NCBI GenBank assembly: GCA_029968055.1
Contig: JASCNX010000001.1
Coordinates: 1,240,001-1,304,000 of the forward strand
DNA length: 64,000 nt
Reading direction: 5' to 3'
From: Xenophilus aerolatus
GTDB taxonomy: Bacteria > Pseudomonadota > Gammaproteobacteria > Burkholderiales > Burkholderiaceae_C
Part shown: positions 32,647 through 42,009 of the stretch, piece by piece
How the letters are laid out: the number at the start of each line of letters is the position of its first letter
Numbering within the stretch: the first letter of the stretch is position 1
The notes under the pieces: generated by a model
What the model was told of the DNA's origin: nothing
Seen by the model: the letters and a program-made list of their open reading frames with translations, nothing else
The model's database searches: none
Made by a program: the position numbers and the translations under genes

Positions 32647-35073
32647 TCAGGCACGCAGGCGCGCGCCGACGGTCGCCGCAGCCTGCGCCAGCACGGCCTG
32701 CACGGCCGCGTCGACCTGTTCGTCGGTGAGCGAGCCCGCGTCGCTCTGGAAGCTCAGGCGCACGGCCAGGCTTTTCTCGCCTTCGGCCAGGCCGCCCGTC
32801 GACGCGGCGCCCGGCTGCGGACGGTAGATGTCGAACAGCACCGCATCGCGCAGCAGGCCCTGCGTGGCGGCAGCGCGGGCCGCGTCCAGCACGGCCCCCG
32901 CAGCGACCGACTCGGCGACGACGAGCGCGACATCGCGTTCCACAGCCTGATGCTTAGCGACGGGTCGGGCCACGGGCACGGTGCGCGCCGTCACGGCGTC
33001 GAGGTCCAGTTCGAACAGCACCGGTGCCTGGGCGAAATCCCACTGTTGGCGCCAGCGCGGGTGCAATTCGCCGACGACGCCGATCTCGCGGCCGTCGAGC
33101 AGCACACGCGCGGCACGGCCCGGATGCAGTGCGGGATGCTCGGTGCGCTCGAAGGTCGGCACGGCAGGTGCCAGCAACGCCTCCACATCGCCCTTGGCGT
33201 CGTAGAAGTCGGCACGCTGCGGCTTGCCGTCCCAGCGTGCCGCCTGCGCATCACCCCAGGCCAGCCCGGCCACGCGCATCGGCTGACGCACACCCTTGAC
33301 CGTGCTGTCGGTGGTGGCCACGCTCGCATCGCGCAGGAAGACGCGACCGAGCTCGAACACGCGCACCCGCGGCGCCTTTCGGTCCAGATTGAACTTGAGC
33401 ACCTGCAGCAGCGAGCCGATGAGCGACGAACGCATCGCGCTCATCTGGCTGGCGATGGGATTGAGCAGCTTCACCGGGTCGGGATTGCCGGCCAGGTCGC
33501 GTTCCCACTCGGCTTCGACGAAGCTGAAATTGATGGTCTCCTGGTAGCCCAGGGCCGCAACACGGTGACGCACCGCGAATCGGCTGCGCTGGCTCTCCGG
33601 CTTGACCCGCGCAACGATCGGCGCGAGTGGCGGCGTGGTGGGCAGGTTGTTGTAGCCCACCAGGCGAGCCACTTCCTCGATCAGGTCTTCCTCGATCGTG
33701 AGGTCGAAGCGGTGCGGCGGCGGCGTGACCGTGATGGCGCCGTCGCCTTCCTGCAGTTCGAAGCCGAGGCGCCGGAGTGCGTCGGCACACTGGGCCTGCG
33801 TGACCGGCATGCCGATGACGCGCGCCGCGCGCGCCACGCGCAGGGTGACGGGGGCACGTTCCGGCAGTTTGAGCGTCTGGTCGTCGATCGGGCCGGGCTG
33901 GCCGCCGCAGACCTCCTGGATGAGCTGCGTGATGCGCTCGATCACTTCCACGGTGCGGCTCGGGTCCACGCCACGTTCATAGCGGTGGCCGGCGTCGGTC
34001 GAGAAGTTGAAGCGGCGCGAACGGCCCTGCACCGCCTCGGGCCACCAGAACGCCGCCTCGACGTAGATGTTGCGCGTGTCGTCGGACACCGAGGTCGCAT
34101 CGCCGCCCATGATGCCGGCCAGCGATTCGACTTCCTTGTCATCGGCAATGACGCCGACCTGCTCGTCGACGGTGACGGTGTTGCCATTGAGCAGCTTGAG
34201 TTGCTCTCCCGGACGGCCCCAGCGCACCGTCAGGCCACCGTGGATCTTGTCGAAGTCGAAGATGTGCGAGGGCTGGCCGTACTCGAACATCACGTAGTTC
34301 GAGATGTCGACCAATGCCGTGACGCTGCGCTGCCCGCTGCGGGCGAGGCGGTCAACCATCCACGCCGGCGTGGTCGCCTTCGTGTTCACGCCGCGGACGA
34401 TGCGGCCGGAGAAGCGCCCGCACAAATCGGGCGCCTCGACCTTCACGGCAAGCTTGTCGTCGTGCTGTGGCGCCACGGGCTGGATGGCGGGTGTGCGCAA
34501 CGGCGCGCCGGTGAGCGCCGACAGCTCGCGCGCGATGCCGTAGACCGACAGGCCATGGGCCAGGTTGGGCGTGAGCTTGAGCGTGAGCAGCGTGTCGTCC
34601 AGGCGCAGCCACTCGCGGATATCGGTGCCGATGGGCGCCTCGACGGCGAGCTCGAGCAGCCCGCCGTGGTCTTCGCTGAGTTGCAGTTCGCGCGCCGAGC
34701 ACAGCATGCCCTGGCTCTCGACGCCGCGCAGCTTGCCCAGCTTGATGTGGAAGGGTTTGCCGTCGTCGCCCGGCGGCAGCTCGGCGCCGACCAGGGCGGT
34801 GGGCACCTTGATGCCGACGCGCGCGTTGGGCGCGCCGCAGACGATGTTGAGCAAGGCGCCCTGCCCCACGTCCACCTGGCACACACGCAGACGGTCGGCA
34901 TTGGGGTGCTGCACGGCTTCCTTGATCTCGCCGACCACGATCTTCGTGAAGGGCGGCGCGGCGGGACCGCGCTCCTCGACCTCGAAGCCGCCCATGGTCA
35001 GCGTGTCGGCCAGTTCCTCGCTCGTGAGCGGCGGGTTGCAGAACTCGCGCAACCAGGACTCGGGGAATTGCAT
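32647..35073 (-). CDS. pheT: Phenylalanine-tRNA ligase beta subunit
   Basis: 808 residues, standard length. N-terminal tRNA-binding (EMAP/OB) domain about residues 40-150 ([20 protein letters not shown]), B3/B4 editing region, B5 domain with [13 protein letters not shown] nearby, catalytic-like core, and a C-terminal ferredoxin-fold anticodon-binding domain ([20 protein letters not shown] and [19 protein letters not shown]). Forms the alpha2-beta2 synthetase with PheS. Lies 42 bp after pheS. Confidence 0.97.
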   Translation of the reverse strand: MQFPESWLREFCNPPLTSEELADTLTMGGFEVEERGPAAPPFTKIVVGEIKEAVQHPNADRLRVCQVDVGQGALLNIVCGAPNARVGIKVPTALVGAELPPGDDGKPFHIKLGKLRGVESQGMLCSARELQLSEDHGGLLELAVEAPIGTDIREWLRLDDTLLTLKLTPNLAHGLSVYGIARELSALTGAPLRTPAIQPVAPQHDDKLAVKVEAPDLCGRFSGRIVRGVNTKATTPAWMVDRLARSGQRSVTALVDISNYVMFEYGQPSHIFDFDKIHGGLTVRWGRPGEQLKLLNGNTVTVDEQVGVIADDKEVESLAGIMGGDATSVSDDTRNIYVEAAFWWPEAVQGRSRRFNFSTDAGHRYERGVDPSRTVEVIERITQLIQEVCGGQPGPIDDQTLKLPERAPVTLRVARAARVIGMPVTQAQCADALRRLGFELQEGDGAITVTPPPHRFDLTIEEDLIEEVARLVGYNNLPTTPPLAPIVARVKPESQRSRFAVRHRVAALGYQETINFSFVEAEWERDLAGNPDPVKLLNPIASQMSAMRSSLIGSLLQVLKFNLDRKAPRVRVFELGRVFLRDASVATTDSTVKGVRQPMRVAGLAWGDAQAARWDGKPQRADFYDAKGDVEALLAPAVPTFERTEHPALHPGRAARVLLDGREIGVVGELHPRWRQQWDFAQAPVLFELDLDAVTARTVPVARPVAKHQAVERDVALVVAESVAAGAVLDAARAAATQGLLRDAVLFDIYRPQPGAASTGGLAEGEKSLAVRLSFQSDAGSLTDEQVDAAVQAVLAQAAATVGARLRA

Positions 35074-35115
35074 TGCTTCGGTCTCTTTGAATCTATTCGG
35101 TAATGCGCGCGGGAA

Positions 35116-36186
35116 TCACTGGAACTGCGACAGGAAGCGCAGGTCGCCATCGAAGAACAGGCGCAGGTCGTTCACGCCGTAGCGCAGCATCGTGAGGCGG
35201 TCCGGTCCCATGCCGAAGGCGAAGCCGATGTAGCGTTCGGGGTCCAGCCCCATGTTGCGCACGACGTTGGGATGCACCTGCCCGGAGCCCGCCACTTCGA
35301 GCCAGCGACCGGCGAGCGGGCCGCTCTGGAACTGGATGTCGATCTCGGCGCTGGGCTCGGTGAACGGGAAGAAGCTGGGGCGAAAGCGCAGCACCAGGTC
35401 ATCGCTCTCGAAGAAGGTGCGGCAGAAGTCGGTGAAGACGACCTTCAGGTCCTTGAAACTCACGTTCGCGCCCAGCCACAGGCCTTCGCACTGGTGGAAC
35501 ATCGGCGAATGGGTGGCGTCGCTGTCCACGCGGTAGGTGCGGCCCGGAGCGATCACCCGGATCTCGGGCGCGGTCACGCTGGGGTCCTTGGCCGCCGCCT
35601 CGAACAGCGCGGCGTGCTTCTTCACCTGTTGATGGGCGTAGCGCACCTGCATCGGGCTGGTGTGCGGCCGCAGGTTGTAGGGGATGCCGTCGTCGCCCTG
35701 GATGTCGACGTAGAAGGTGTCCTGCATCGAGCGCGCCGGGTGGTTCGGCGGGTTGTTCAGCGAGGTGAACGAATGCCAGTCGCTTTCGATCTCCGGGCCG
35801 TCGGCCACGTCGAAGCCCATGCTGCCGAAGATCGCCTCGATGCGCTCCAGGGTGCGGCTGACCGGATGCAGGCCGCCGTCGGCGCGACGGCGCCCCGGCA
35901 GCGTCACGTCGAGCGCCTCGGCGCGCAGCTGCACGGCGAGTTCCTCGTCGGCGAGTTGCTGGCGGCGTTCGGTCAGCGCGGCTTCGATGGCCTGCTTGGC
36001 GACGTTGATGGCGGCGCCGCGCGATTTCTTTTCCTCGACGCCGAGCTGGGCCATGCCCTTCATCAGCTCGGTGATACGGCCGGACTTGCCAAGGAACTGC
36101 GCCTTGGCGTTTTCGAGTTCCGCGGGCGCTTTGGCGTCGGCGAAGGCGGCACGGGCGTTGGCGACCAGGGTGTCCAGCTCGTTCAT
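35116..36186 (-). CDS. pheS: Phenylalanine-tRNA ligase alpha subunit
   Basis: 356 residues from ATG 36186 ([20 protein letters not shown]). N-terminal coiled coil for tRNA binding, then the class II catalytic core: motif 2 region [20 protein letters not shown] and HQCEGLWLG, and motif 3 [20 protein letters not shown]. Charges tRNA-Phe. The frame is open further upstream through the rplT-pheS gap, but there the peptide ([19 protein letters not shown]) is leader sequence and not protein. A terminator-like hairpin precedes the gene. Confidence 0.97.
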   Translation of the reverse strand: MNELDTLVANARAAFADAKAPAELENAKAQFLGKSGRITELMKGMAQLGVEEKKSRGAAINVAKQAIEAALTERRQQLADEELAVQLRAEALDVTLPGRRRADGGLHPVSRTLERIEAIFGSMGFDVADGPEIESDWHSFTSLNNPPNHPARSMQDTFYVDIQGDDGIPYNLRPHTSPMQVRYAHQQVKKHAALFEAAAKDPSVTAPEIRVIAPGRTYRVDSDATHSPMFHQCEGLWLGANVSFKDLKVVFTDFCRTFFESDDLVLRFRPSFFPFTEPSAEIDIQFQSGPLAGRWLEVAGSGQVHPNVVRNMGLDPERYIGFAFGMGPDRLTMLRYGVNDLRLFFDGDLRFLSQFQ

Positions 36187-36207
36187 GGGATCGGGATGCG
36201 AAAGGGA

Positions 36208-36243
36208 AATAAAAAAGGGCTGGTGCTTGAAGCGCCAGCCCTT
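36208..36243 (-). terminator. Hairpin between rplT and pheS, terminator or attenuator
   Basis: Minus strand AAGGGCTGG / CCAGCCCTT stem with an 11-nt loop followed by TTTTTTATTT. It would separate rplT from pheS transcription. No convincing Phe leader peptide with its own start was found before it. Confidence 0.75.
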
Positions 36244-36261
36244 GTACCGTGGGCGCGAGAA

Positions 36262-36278
36262 GCTATCGAAACGATAGC
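36262..36278. repeat. Short dispersed hairpin repeat GCTATCG-AAA-CGATAGC
   Basis: Perfect 7-bp inverted repeat preceded by GCGCGAGAA, the same context as at 14318-14330. Intergenic between rplT and the pheS hairpin. Confidence 0.6.
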
Positions 36279-36292
36279 AACCCGCAACAGGA

Positions 36293-36652
36293 TCAAGCAG
36301 CCAGCTTGGCCTTGACCTGCTCCACGATGCCGGCAAATGCGGCCTTGTCGTGCACGGCGATATCGGCAAGGACCTTGCGGTCGATCTCGATGCCAGCCTT
36401 GCGGATGCCGTTGGCGAACTGGCTGTAGGTCAGGCCCAGTTCACGCGAGGCGGCGTTGATACGCGCAATCCAAAGACGACGGAAGACGCGCTTCTTGGCA
36501 CGGCGGTCCCGGTAGGCGTACTGGCCCGCCTTCATCACCGCCTGCTTGGCGATGCGGAAGACATTGCCGCGACGGCCGCGGAAGCCCTTGGCAAGGGCGA
36601 GAACCTTCTTGTGGCGGGCGCGAGCGGTTACACCACGTTTGACGCGAGGCAT
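36293..36652 (-). CDS. rplT: 50S ribosomal protein L20
   Basis: 119 residues: [20 protein letters not shown] then [40 protein letters not shown] and [19 protein letters not shown], all standard for L20, an early-assembly 23S rRNA-binding protein and known autoregulator of rpmI-rplT in E. coli. Follows rpmI by 28 bp. Confidence 0.98.
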   Translation of the reverse strand: MPRVKRGVTARARHKKVLALAKGFRGRRGNVFRIAKQAVMKAGQYAYRDRRAKKRVFRRLWIARINAASRELGLTYSQFANGIRKAGIEIDRKVLADIAVHDKAAFAGIVEQVKAKLAA

Positions 36653-36680
36653 ATTGAATCCTTCCTAGTTCGTCGGTTGA

Positions 36681-36884
36681 TCAAATGCCTTGGCCGGGCA
36701 GCATGGCGGCCATCGAAACCATGTTGGTCTCGTGAACCGTCACCGCACCGCGCAGGTGGCGCTTGTTCTTGGTGGTCTTCTTGGTCAGGATGTGACGCTT
36801 GAAGGCTTGACCGCGCTTGACGGTGCCACCGGGACGAACGCGAAAACGCTTCTTCGCGCTGCTCTTGGTCTTCATTTTGGGCAT
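36681..36884 (-). CDS. rpmI: 50S ribosomal protein L35
   Basis: 67 residues, [20 protein letters not shown], with [18 protein letters not shown] typical of L35. Two ATGs exist (36890 and 36884); the second is chosen because AAGGAG is spaced 7 bp from it and only 1 bp from the first, and MPKMKTKS is the conserved start. Confidence 0.97.
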   Translation of the reverse strand: MPKMKTKSSAKKRFRVRPGGTVKRGQAFKRHILTKKTTKNKRHLRGAVTVHETNMVSMAAMLPGQGI

Positions 36885-37049
36885 GTGCATGCTCCTTTTC
36901 GTTGTGCTCGCAAGGCGCCGTGGATGCTCCACGAACTTGTTGGCCCTCGAGGCACTTCTTCATCTCGCAGCAGCCCGCCCGAAGGCCGGCTGGCGCGAAA
37001 TCCCTTCTTCATTCCATGGCCCGCTCCGAGGAGCAGGCCCGACCGTGCA

Positions 37050-37640
37050 TCAGGCGGCCGCAGGCTCCGTGGCCGACTTGGCCGCTCCGCCCGCCTTCTT
37101 GCGGCCCGGCGCGATCATCATGATCATCTGCCGGCCTTCGAGCTTGGGGAACTGCTCGACCACGATTGCGTCGCCCAGTTCGTCGCGGATGCGTTGCAGA
37201 AGCGCCAGACCCAGCTCCTGGTGCGTGATCTCACGCCCGCGAAAGCGCAAGGTGATCTTGCACTTGTCGCCTTCGTCCAGGAAGCGCCGGATATTGCGCA
37301 TCTTGATGTTGTAGTCGCCGTCGTCGGTCCCGGGCCGGAACTTGATTTCCTTGACCTCGATGACCTTCTGCTTCGACTTCGCTTCGGCGGCCTTCTTCTG
37401 CTCGAGAAACTTGAACTTGCCGTATTCGATCAGCCGACAGACCGGCGGATTGGCCGCGGCCACTGTCTCGACCAGGTCCACGTCGTGTTCACCCGCGAGG
37501 CGCAAGGCCTCCTGCAGGCTGACAACGCCCAGCGCTTCGTTGTCGGGGCCGAAAAGGCGGACTTCCGGGGCCATGATTTCCCGGTTCAGGCGGTGTTGGC
37601 GTTCCTCGCGCTGGCGGCGGTCGCGAAATGCAGTAGCGAT
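37050..37640 (-). CDS. infC: Translation initiation factor IF-3, probable AUC start
   Basis: 196 residues if read from ATC at 37640. The first ATG (37574) lies inside the conserved N-domain and would remove the segment RQHRLNREI that aligns with RPNRINGEI of E. coli IF3. AAAGGA lies 8-9 bp before the ATC ([13 protein letters not shown]). N-domain to about residue 95, linker helix [21 protein letters not shown]-domain with [20 protein letters not shown] and [15 protein letters not shown]. Infrequent AUU/AUC start codons allow IF3 to repress its own synthesis. First gene of infC-rpmI-rplT. Confidence 0.9.
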   Translation of the reverse strand: MATAFRDRRQREERQHRLNREIMAPEVRLFGPDNEALGVVSLQEALRLAGEHDVDLVETVAAANPPVCRLIEYGKFKFLEQKKAAEAKSKQKVIEVKEIKFRPGTDDGDYNIKMRNIRRFLDEGDKCKITLRFRGREITHQELGLALLQRIRDELGDAIVVEQFPKLEGRQMIMMIAPGRKKAGGAAKSATEPAAA

Positions 37641-37663
37641 GGCTTCGATCCTTTGGTCTGTTT

Positions 37664-37680
37664 GCTACAAAAAACGTAGC
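37664..37680. repeat. Short hairpin GCTAC-N7-GTAGC upstream of infC
   Basis: 5-bp stem with an A-rich loop between thrS and infC, resembling the hairpins at 14324 and 36262. Confidence 0.45.
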
Positions 37681-37748
37681 GAATGCCGCAGCAGGCACGC
37701 GCACAAACGGCGATTCGGAACCCAGGCCGAGGCCCGGGTCGTCTCCGG

Positions 37749-39656
37749 TCAACGCTTGTGAGAGATGTCGTCGGCGATCTTTTGGGAGAACGCCTCCACC
37801 GACATTGCACCGAGGTCGATATTGCCCCGGGCGCGCACTGCGACGGCGCCGGCTTCCTTTTCCTTGTCGCCTACGACAACGATGTAAGGCAGCTTTTGCA
37901 ACGAATGCTTGCGTATTTTATACGTGATCTTCTCGTTGTGCAGGTCAAGCGCCACCCTAAACCCTTGATTCCGCAGCGTTTTCGCCACTTCCGCGGCGTA
38001 GTCGGCCTGACCTTCGCTGATGTTGAGCACCGCGACGTGCACCGGCGCCAGCCAGGCCGGCAAGGCGCCCGCATGATGCTCGACCAGCATGCCGATGAAA
38101 CGCTCGAGGCTGCCGACGATCGCGCGGTGCAGCATCACCGGGTGCGCACGGCCGCTCGACTCCGTCACGTAGTCGGCCCCGAGACGCTCCGCCGTGTTGA
38201 AGTCGACCTGCATCGTGCCGCACTGCCACTGGCGGCCGATGGCGTCGCGCAGCGTGTACTCGATCTTCGGCCCGTAGAAGGCACCGTCGCCGGGCGCGAT
38301 GACGAAGTCCACGCCCGAACGGCGCAGCGCCTCCATGACCGCATGCTCGGCCTTGTCCCACAGTTCGTCGGAACCGACGCGGTTGTCCGGCCGCGTCGCG
38401 ACCTTGTAGAGGATGTCCGTAAAGCCGAAGTCCGCGTACACCTTCTGCAACTGGGCCGTGTACGCCACGCATTCGTCGAGGATCTGGTCCTCCGTGCAGA
38501 AGATGTGGCCGTCGTCCTGCGTGAAGCCCCGCACGCGCATGATGCCGTGCAGCGCGCCGCTGGGCTCGTTGCGGTGGCATTGGCCGAATTCGCCGTAGCG
38601 GATCGGCAGGTCGCGGTAGCTGCGCAAGTCGTTCTTGAAGATGATCACGTGGCCCGGGCAGTTCATCGGCTTGAGCGCGTAGTCGCGCTTCTCCGACTCC
38701 GTCGTGAACATGTTCTCGCGGTAGTTCTGCCAGTGGCCCGTCTTCTCCCACAGGCTCTTGTCCAGGATCTGCGGCCCCTTCACTTCCTGGTAGCCCGTGT
38801 CGCGGTACACCTGCCGCATGTACTGCTCCACCGCCTGCCACAGCGCCCAGCCCTTGGGGTGCCAGAACACCAGGCCCGGCGCCACTTCGTCGATGTGGTA
38901 CAGGTCCAGTTCCTTGCCCAGCCTGCGGTGGTCGCGCTTTTCGGCCTCCTCGATGCGCTGGATGTACGCGTCCAGCTGCTTCTTGTCGGCCCAGGCCGTG
39001 CCGTAGATCCGCTGCAGCTGCTCGTTCTTGGCATCGCCGCGCCAATAGGCGCCTGCCAGCTTCGTGAGCTTGAACACCTTCAGGAAGCGCGTGTTCGGCA
39101 CGTGCGGGCCGCGGCACATGTCGACGTATTCCTGGTGGTAATACAGGCCCATCGCCTGCTCGTCGGGCATGTCCTCCACCAGGCGCAGCTTGTAGTCTTC
39201 CCCGCGCGCCTTGAAGACCTCGATCACCTCGGCCCGCGGCGTCACCTTCTTGATGACGTCGTAGTCCTGCGCGATGAGTTCCTTCATGCGCTGCTCGATG
39301 GCCGCCATGTCCTCGGGCGTGAAGGGCCGCTCGTAGGCGATGTCGTAGTAGAAGCCCTCGTCGATCACCGGGCCGATCACCATCTTGGCCGTGGGATAGA
39401 GCTGCTTCACCGCGTGCCCGACCAGGTGGGCCGTGGAGTGGCGAATGATCTCCAGGCCCTCGTCGTCCTTGGGCGTGATGATCTGGAGCCTGGCATCGTG
39501 GTCGATGATGTCGCTGGCATCGACGAGCCGGCCGTCCACCTTGCCGGCGACCGTCATCTTGGCGAGCCCGGGGCCGATGGACTGGGCCACGTCGGCCACC
39601 GTGACGGGGCCGGGGAACTCGCGGCGCGAGTTGTCGGGAAGCGTGATCTGGATCAT
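37749..39656 (-). CDS. thrS: Threonine-tRNA ligase
   Basis: 635 residues from ATG 39656. TGS domain ([20 protein letters not shown]), the editing/SAD domain with [16 protein letters not shown] and the zinc-type residues near [13 protein letters not shown]. The class II catalytic core has motif 2 [20 protein letters not shown] and motif 3 [20 protein letters not shown], followed by the anticodon-binding domain. Preceded by a Thr-rich leader peptide and a terminator (attenuator), so it is probably controlled by the level of charged tRNA-Thr. Confidence 0.97.
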   Translation of the reverse strand: MIQITLPDNSRREFPGPVTVADVAQSIGPGLAKMTVAGKVDGRLVDASDIIDHDARLQIITPKDDEGLEIIRHSTAHLVGHAVKQLYPTAKMVIGPVIDEGFYYDIAYERPFTPEDMAAIEQRMKELIAQDYDVIKKVTPRAEVIEVFKARGEDYKLRLVEDMPDEQAMGLYYHQEYVDMCRGPHVPNTRFLKVFKLTKLAGAYWRGDAKNEQLQRIYGTAWADKKQLDAYIQRIEEAEKRDHRRLGKELDLYHIDEVAPGLVFWHPKGWALWQAVEQYMRQVYRDTGYQEVKGPQILDKSLWEKTGHWQNYRENMFTTESEKRDYALKPMNCPGHVIIFKNDLRSYRDLPIRYGEFGQCHRNEPSGALHGIMRVRGFTQDDGHIFCTEDQILDECVAYTAQLQKVYADFGFTDILYKVATRPDNRVGSDELWDKAEHAVMEALRRSGVDFVIAPGDGAFYGPKIEYTLRDAIGRQWQCGTMQVDFNTAERLGADYVTESSGRAHPVMLHRAIVGSLERFIGMLVEHHAGALPAWLAPVHVAVLNISEGQADYAAEVAKTLRNQGFRVALDLHNEKITYKIRKHSLQKLPYIVVVGDKEKEAGAVAVRARGNIDLGAMSVEAFSQKIADDISHKR

Positions 39657-39671
39657 GTGAAAACCTGGTTC

Positions 39672-39705
39672 GGAAAAACAAAAAGCGCGGCCGGGAGCCG
39701 CGCTT
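39672..39705 (-). terminator. thrS leader terminator
   Basis: 9-bp stem AAGCGCGGC / GCCGCGCTT, 5-nt loop, followed by TTTGTTTTT, 16 bp before the thrS start. Confidence 0.85.
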
Positions 39706-39796
39706 AGCTGTGGTTCATGGGCTGGTGCCAACCAGCGTGCGCGGACTACCGGCCCATTCCCTTCGGAAAGAGGCCGCTCGATGCGGTGCCGGTAGT
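39672..39796 (-). promoter_or_regulatory. thrS attenuator: competing leader hairpins
   Basis: Region 1 (ACTACCGGC, 39796-39788, inside the Thr codons) pairs perfectly with region 2 (GCCGGTAGT, 39753-39745). Just after region 2, CCGCGC (39744-39739) can pair with GCGCGG (39703-39698), the 5' arm of the terminator at 39705-39672. A ribosome stalled on ACT-ACC would cover region 1 and favour the antiterminator, the classic attenuation logic. Confidence 0.75.
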
Positions 39797-39808
39797 TCGC
39801 GGTGTCAT
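39746..39808 (-). CDS. thrS leader peptide, Thr-rich, 20 residues
   Basis: Reads [13 protein letters not shown] then FPKGMGR and stops at TAG. Thr occurs at positions 2, 5, 6 and 8 (codons ACA, ACT, ACC, ACC). AAAGG lies about 10 bp before the ATG. The stop codon falls in region 2 of the attenuator. A longer in-frame ORF from 39949 exists but crosses the aceA terminator and is rejected. Confidence 0.72.
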   Translation of the reverse strand: MTPRTTGTASSGLFPKGMGR

Positions 39809-39914
39809 AACCAGAGTGCCTTTCTCGCCCTTGTTGGTGGGATGACGGTCGGAGCCTTCGATTCTAACGCGCGCCCTCGGCGCGTCGCAGGCTCGGCGAC
39901 AGCGGCTGGAACAT

Positions 39915-39939
39915 GAAAAAGCCCGGCCAGGGCCGGGCT
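39915..39939 (-). terminator. Rho-independent terminator of aceA
   Basis: Minus strand AGCCCGGC / GCCGGGCT stem, 4-nt loop, then TTTTTC, about 35 bp after the aceA stop. The thrS promoter should lie between here and 39808. Confidence 0.85.
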
Positions 39940-39973
39940 CTCTGGTCACAGGCCGGCCCGACGGCCGCGTGGC

Positions 39974-41305
39974 TCAGTGGAACTGCTCTTCCTCGGTCGA
40001 GCCGGTCAGCGCCTTCACGCTCGACGACCCGCCCTGGATCACGGTGGTCACGTCGTCGAAGTAGCCCGCGCCGACTTCCTGCTGGTGCGACACGAAGGTG
40101 TAGCCCTGCTCGCGAGCAGCGAACTCGGGTTCCTGCACCATTTCGACGTAGTGCTTCATGCCTTCGCCGTTGGCATAGGCATGGGCGAACTTGAAGGTGT
40201 TGTACCAGTTGACGTGGATGCCGGCCAGCGTGATGAACTGGTACTTGTAGCCCAGTGCCGAGAGCTCTTCCTGGAAGCGGGCGATGGTCTTGTCGTCCAG
40301 GTTCTTCCTCCAGTTGAACGACGGCGAGCAGTTGTACGACAGCAGCTTACCGGGCGACGCGGCGTGCACGGCCTGCGCGAACTCACGGGCGAAGCCGAGG
40401 TCGGGCGTGCCGGTCTCGCACCACACGAGGTCGGCGTAGGGCGCGTAGGCAACGCCGCGGCTGATGGCCTGCTCCAGGCCGTTCTTCACGCGGTAGAAGC
40501 CTTCCTGCGTGCGCTCGCCCGTCAGGAAGGGCTTGTCGTTCGCATCGTGGTCGGAGGTGATCAGGTTGGCCGCTTCAGCGTCGGTGCGGGCCAGCACGAT
40601 GGTCGAGACGCCCATCACGTCCGCCGCGAAGCGTGCCGAAATCAGCTTCTCGCAGGCTTCCTGCGTCGGCACGAGCACCTTGCCGCCCATGTGGCCGCAC
40701 TTCTTCACGGCTGCGAGCTGGTCCTCGAAGTGCACCCCGGCAGCGCCCGAGGCAATCATGTTCTTCATCAGCTCGAAGGCGTTCAGGACGCCGCCGAAGC
40801 CCGCCTCGGCATCCGCCACGATCGGCAGGAAGTAGTCGACGAATTCCTTGTCGCCGGGATTCACGCCACGCGACCACTGGATCTCGTCGGCGCGCTTGAA
40901 GGTGTTGTTGATGCGGCGGACCATGGTCGGCACCGAGTCGTACGCATACAGCGACTGGTCGGGGTACATGGTTTCGGAGGTGTTTCCGTCTGCGGCCACC
41001 TGCCAGCCCGACAGGTACACGGCTTCCAGGCCGGCCTTGGCCTGCTGCATGGCTTGACCCGCGGTGATGGCGCCGAAGGCGTTGACGTAACCCTTCTTGG
41101 CACCGCCGTTGATCTTCTCCCACAGTTTCTCGGCACCGCGCTTGGCCAGCGTGTGCTCGATCGGCAGCGAGCCGCGCAGGCGCACGACGTCGGCGGCGCT
41201 GTAGCCGCGCTTGACGCCCTTCCAGCGGGGGTTGGTCGCCCAGTCCTTCTCGAGGGCGGCGATCTGCTGTTCACGGCTGAGTTGTTCGGTGATGGTCTGA
41301 GGCAT
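39974..41305 (-). CDS. aceA: Isocitrate lyase
   Basis: 443 residues. Cleaves isocitrate to glyoxylate and succinate in the glyoxylate shunt. Catalytic KKCGHMGGK with Cys203; [20 protein letters not shown] and the C-terminal region [20 protein letters not shown] are family-typical. Start at 41305 ([10 protein letters not shown]) follows GGAG; the 18 extra upstream residues are spurious. Monocistronic, with its own terminator. A 20-bp palindrome 80 bp upstream is a likely operator. Confidence 0.97.
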   Translation of the reverse strand: MPQTITEQLSREQQIAALEKDWATNPRWKGVKRGYSAADVVRLRGSLPIEHTLAKRGAEKLWEKINGGAKKGYVNAFGAITAGQAMQQAKAGLEAVYLSGWQVAADGNTSETMYPDQSLYAYDSVPTMVRRINNTFKRADEIQWSRGVNPGDKEFVDYFLPIVADAEAGFGGVLNAFELMKNMIASGAAGVHFEDQLAAVKKCGHMGGKVLVPTQEACEKLISARFAADVMGVSTIVLARTDAEAANLITSDHDANDKPFLTGERTQEGFYRVKNGLEQAISRGVAYAPYADLVWCETGTPDLGFAREFAQAVHAASPGKLLSYNCSPSFNWRKNLDDKTIARFQEELSALGYKYQFITLAGIHVNWYNTFKFAHAYANGEGMKHYVEMVQEPEFAAREQGYTFVSHQQEVGAGYFDDVTTVIQGGSSSVKALTGSTEEEQFH

Positions 41306-41384
41306 GTTCACTCCAGGGTGCGGTGATTGAAAAGGGGAGGCGGCGCGAAACCGTTGCATCGACTGTAGCTCAGGCCTCGACTCT

Positions 41385-41404
41385 TATGTCTTATATAAGA
41401 CATA
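41385..41404. promoter_or_regulatory. Perfect 20-bp palindrome upstream of aceA, probable operator
   Basis: ATGTCTTATATAAGACAT with one more matching base on each side, an exact palindrome 80 bp upstream of the aceA start. TCTTATATAAGA-type dyads fit GntR-like regulators of acyl or dicarboxylate metabolism, but the regulator is not identified. Confidence 0.7.
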
Positions 41405-41439
41405 TTTTTATCCTTTGAAAATCAAGCACTTATCGAGCA

Positions 41440-41480
41440 ATTTTCTCAATACGGGATCGTATTTCTTGCATTGAGAAAAT
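41440..41480. promoter_or_regulatory. Second dyad upstream of aceA
   Basis: ATTTTCTCAAT (41440-41450) and its exact reverse complement ATTGAGAAAAT (41470-41480), with a smaller AATACG/CGTATT dyad between. AT-rich in a GC-rich genome. The rest of 41306-41557 shows no gene. Confidence 0.55.
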
Positions 41481-41557
41481 ATGCGGCGGCGCAACACGCC
41501 CATTTCCCACCATAAGAAAAGCATTTCCCGTGGATGAAAGACGGGCGGGCCACATGC

Positions 41558-41971
41558 TCATGGGCGCGGCGGCCGATGGTCCACCCAGTCTCCGCTGAGG
41601 ATCACTGCGGCCTCGCGCACCCGCTCGGGGTGGATCTCGTAGACCAGGCAATCCACGTCCCCCACGCCCGCGACAGGCACGCGCACCATGCGCCGCCGGT
41701 ATTCACCGGTGTCGTCGTCGCGCACCTCCTCCAGGCGGTCGAGCGCCGCCTCGACCTCGGCGCAGACGAGGTAGACCTCGCCGACCACCCGCCCCTCGCC
41801 CCTGAGCGCCATGCCCGGATACGCGCCCAGGTCGTAGAGAGTGCCGTTGACGGCCCCCTGCCCCACCCACTGCGGCACGGGCCGGAAACGCCGGATGTCG
41901 TTGCTGCCGCCCGCACGCAGGGTGCCGTAGACGAAGACGTGACATGCAGTCGAAGGTTCTGGGTCGGGCAT
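41558..41971 (-). CDS. Gamma-glutamylcyclotransferase-like (YtfP/AIG2 family) protein
   Basis: 137 residues. HVFVYGTLRAGGSNDIRRF has the family VYGTLxxG substrate loop; ALRGEGRVVGEVYLV and VEAALDRLEEVRDDDTGEYR hold the catalytic-region Glu and the LDxLE motif, and YRRRMVRVPV follows. Family members cyclise gamma-glutamyl amines or amino acids. ATG 41971 is directly before the conserved domain; upstream frame overlaps the next gene's leader. Confidence 0.86.
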   Translation of the reverse strand: MPDPEPSTACHVFVYGTLRAGGSNDIRRFRPVPQWVGQGAVNGTLYDLGAYPGMALRGEGRVVGEVYLVCAEVEAALDRLEEVRDDDTGEYRRRMVRVPVAGVGDVDCLVYEIHPERVREAAVILSGDWVDHRPPRP

Positions 41972-42009
41972 GATCCGGCGCCTGTGTCGTTCCAAATGCC
42001 CGCAGTCTA

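Noticed and set aside
39746-39949. 67-residue ORF covering the thrS leader
   Set aside because: The upstream part runs across the aceA terminator. The internal ATG at 39808, with its own ribosome site and Thr codons, is the sensible start.
41430-41651. 73-residue minus-strand ORF upstream of aceA
   Set aside because: It covers both operator-like dyads and the end of the cyclotransferase gene and shows no protein-like pattern.
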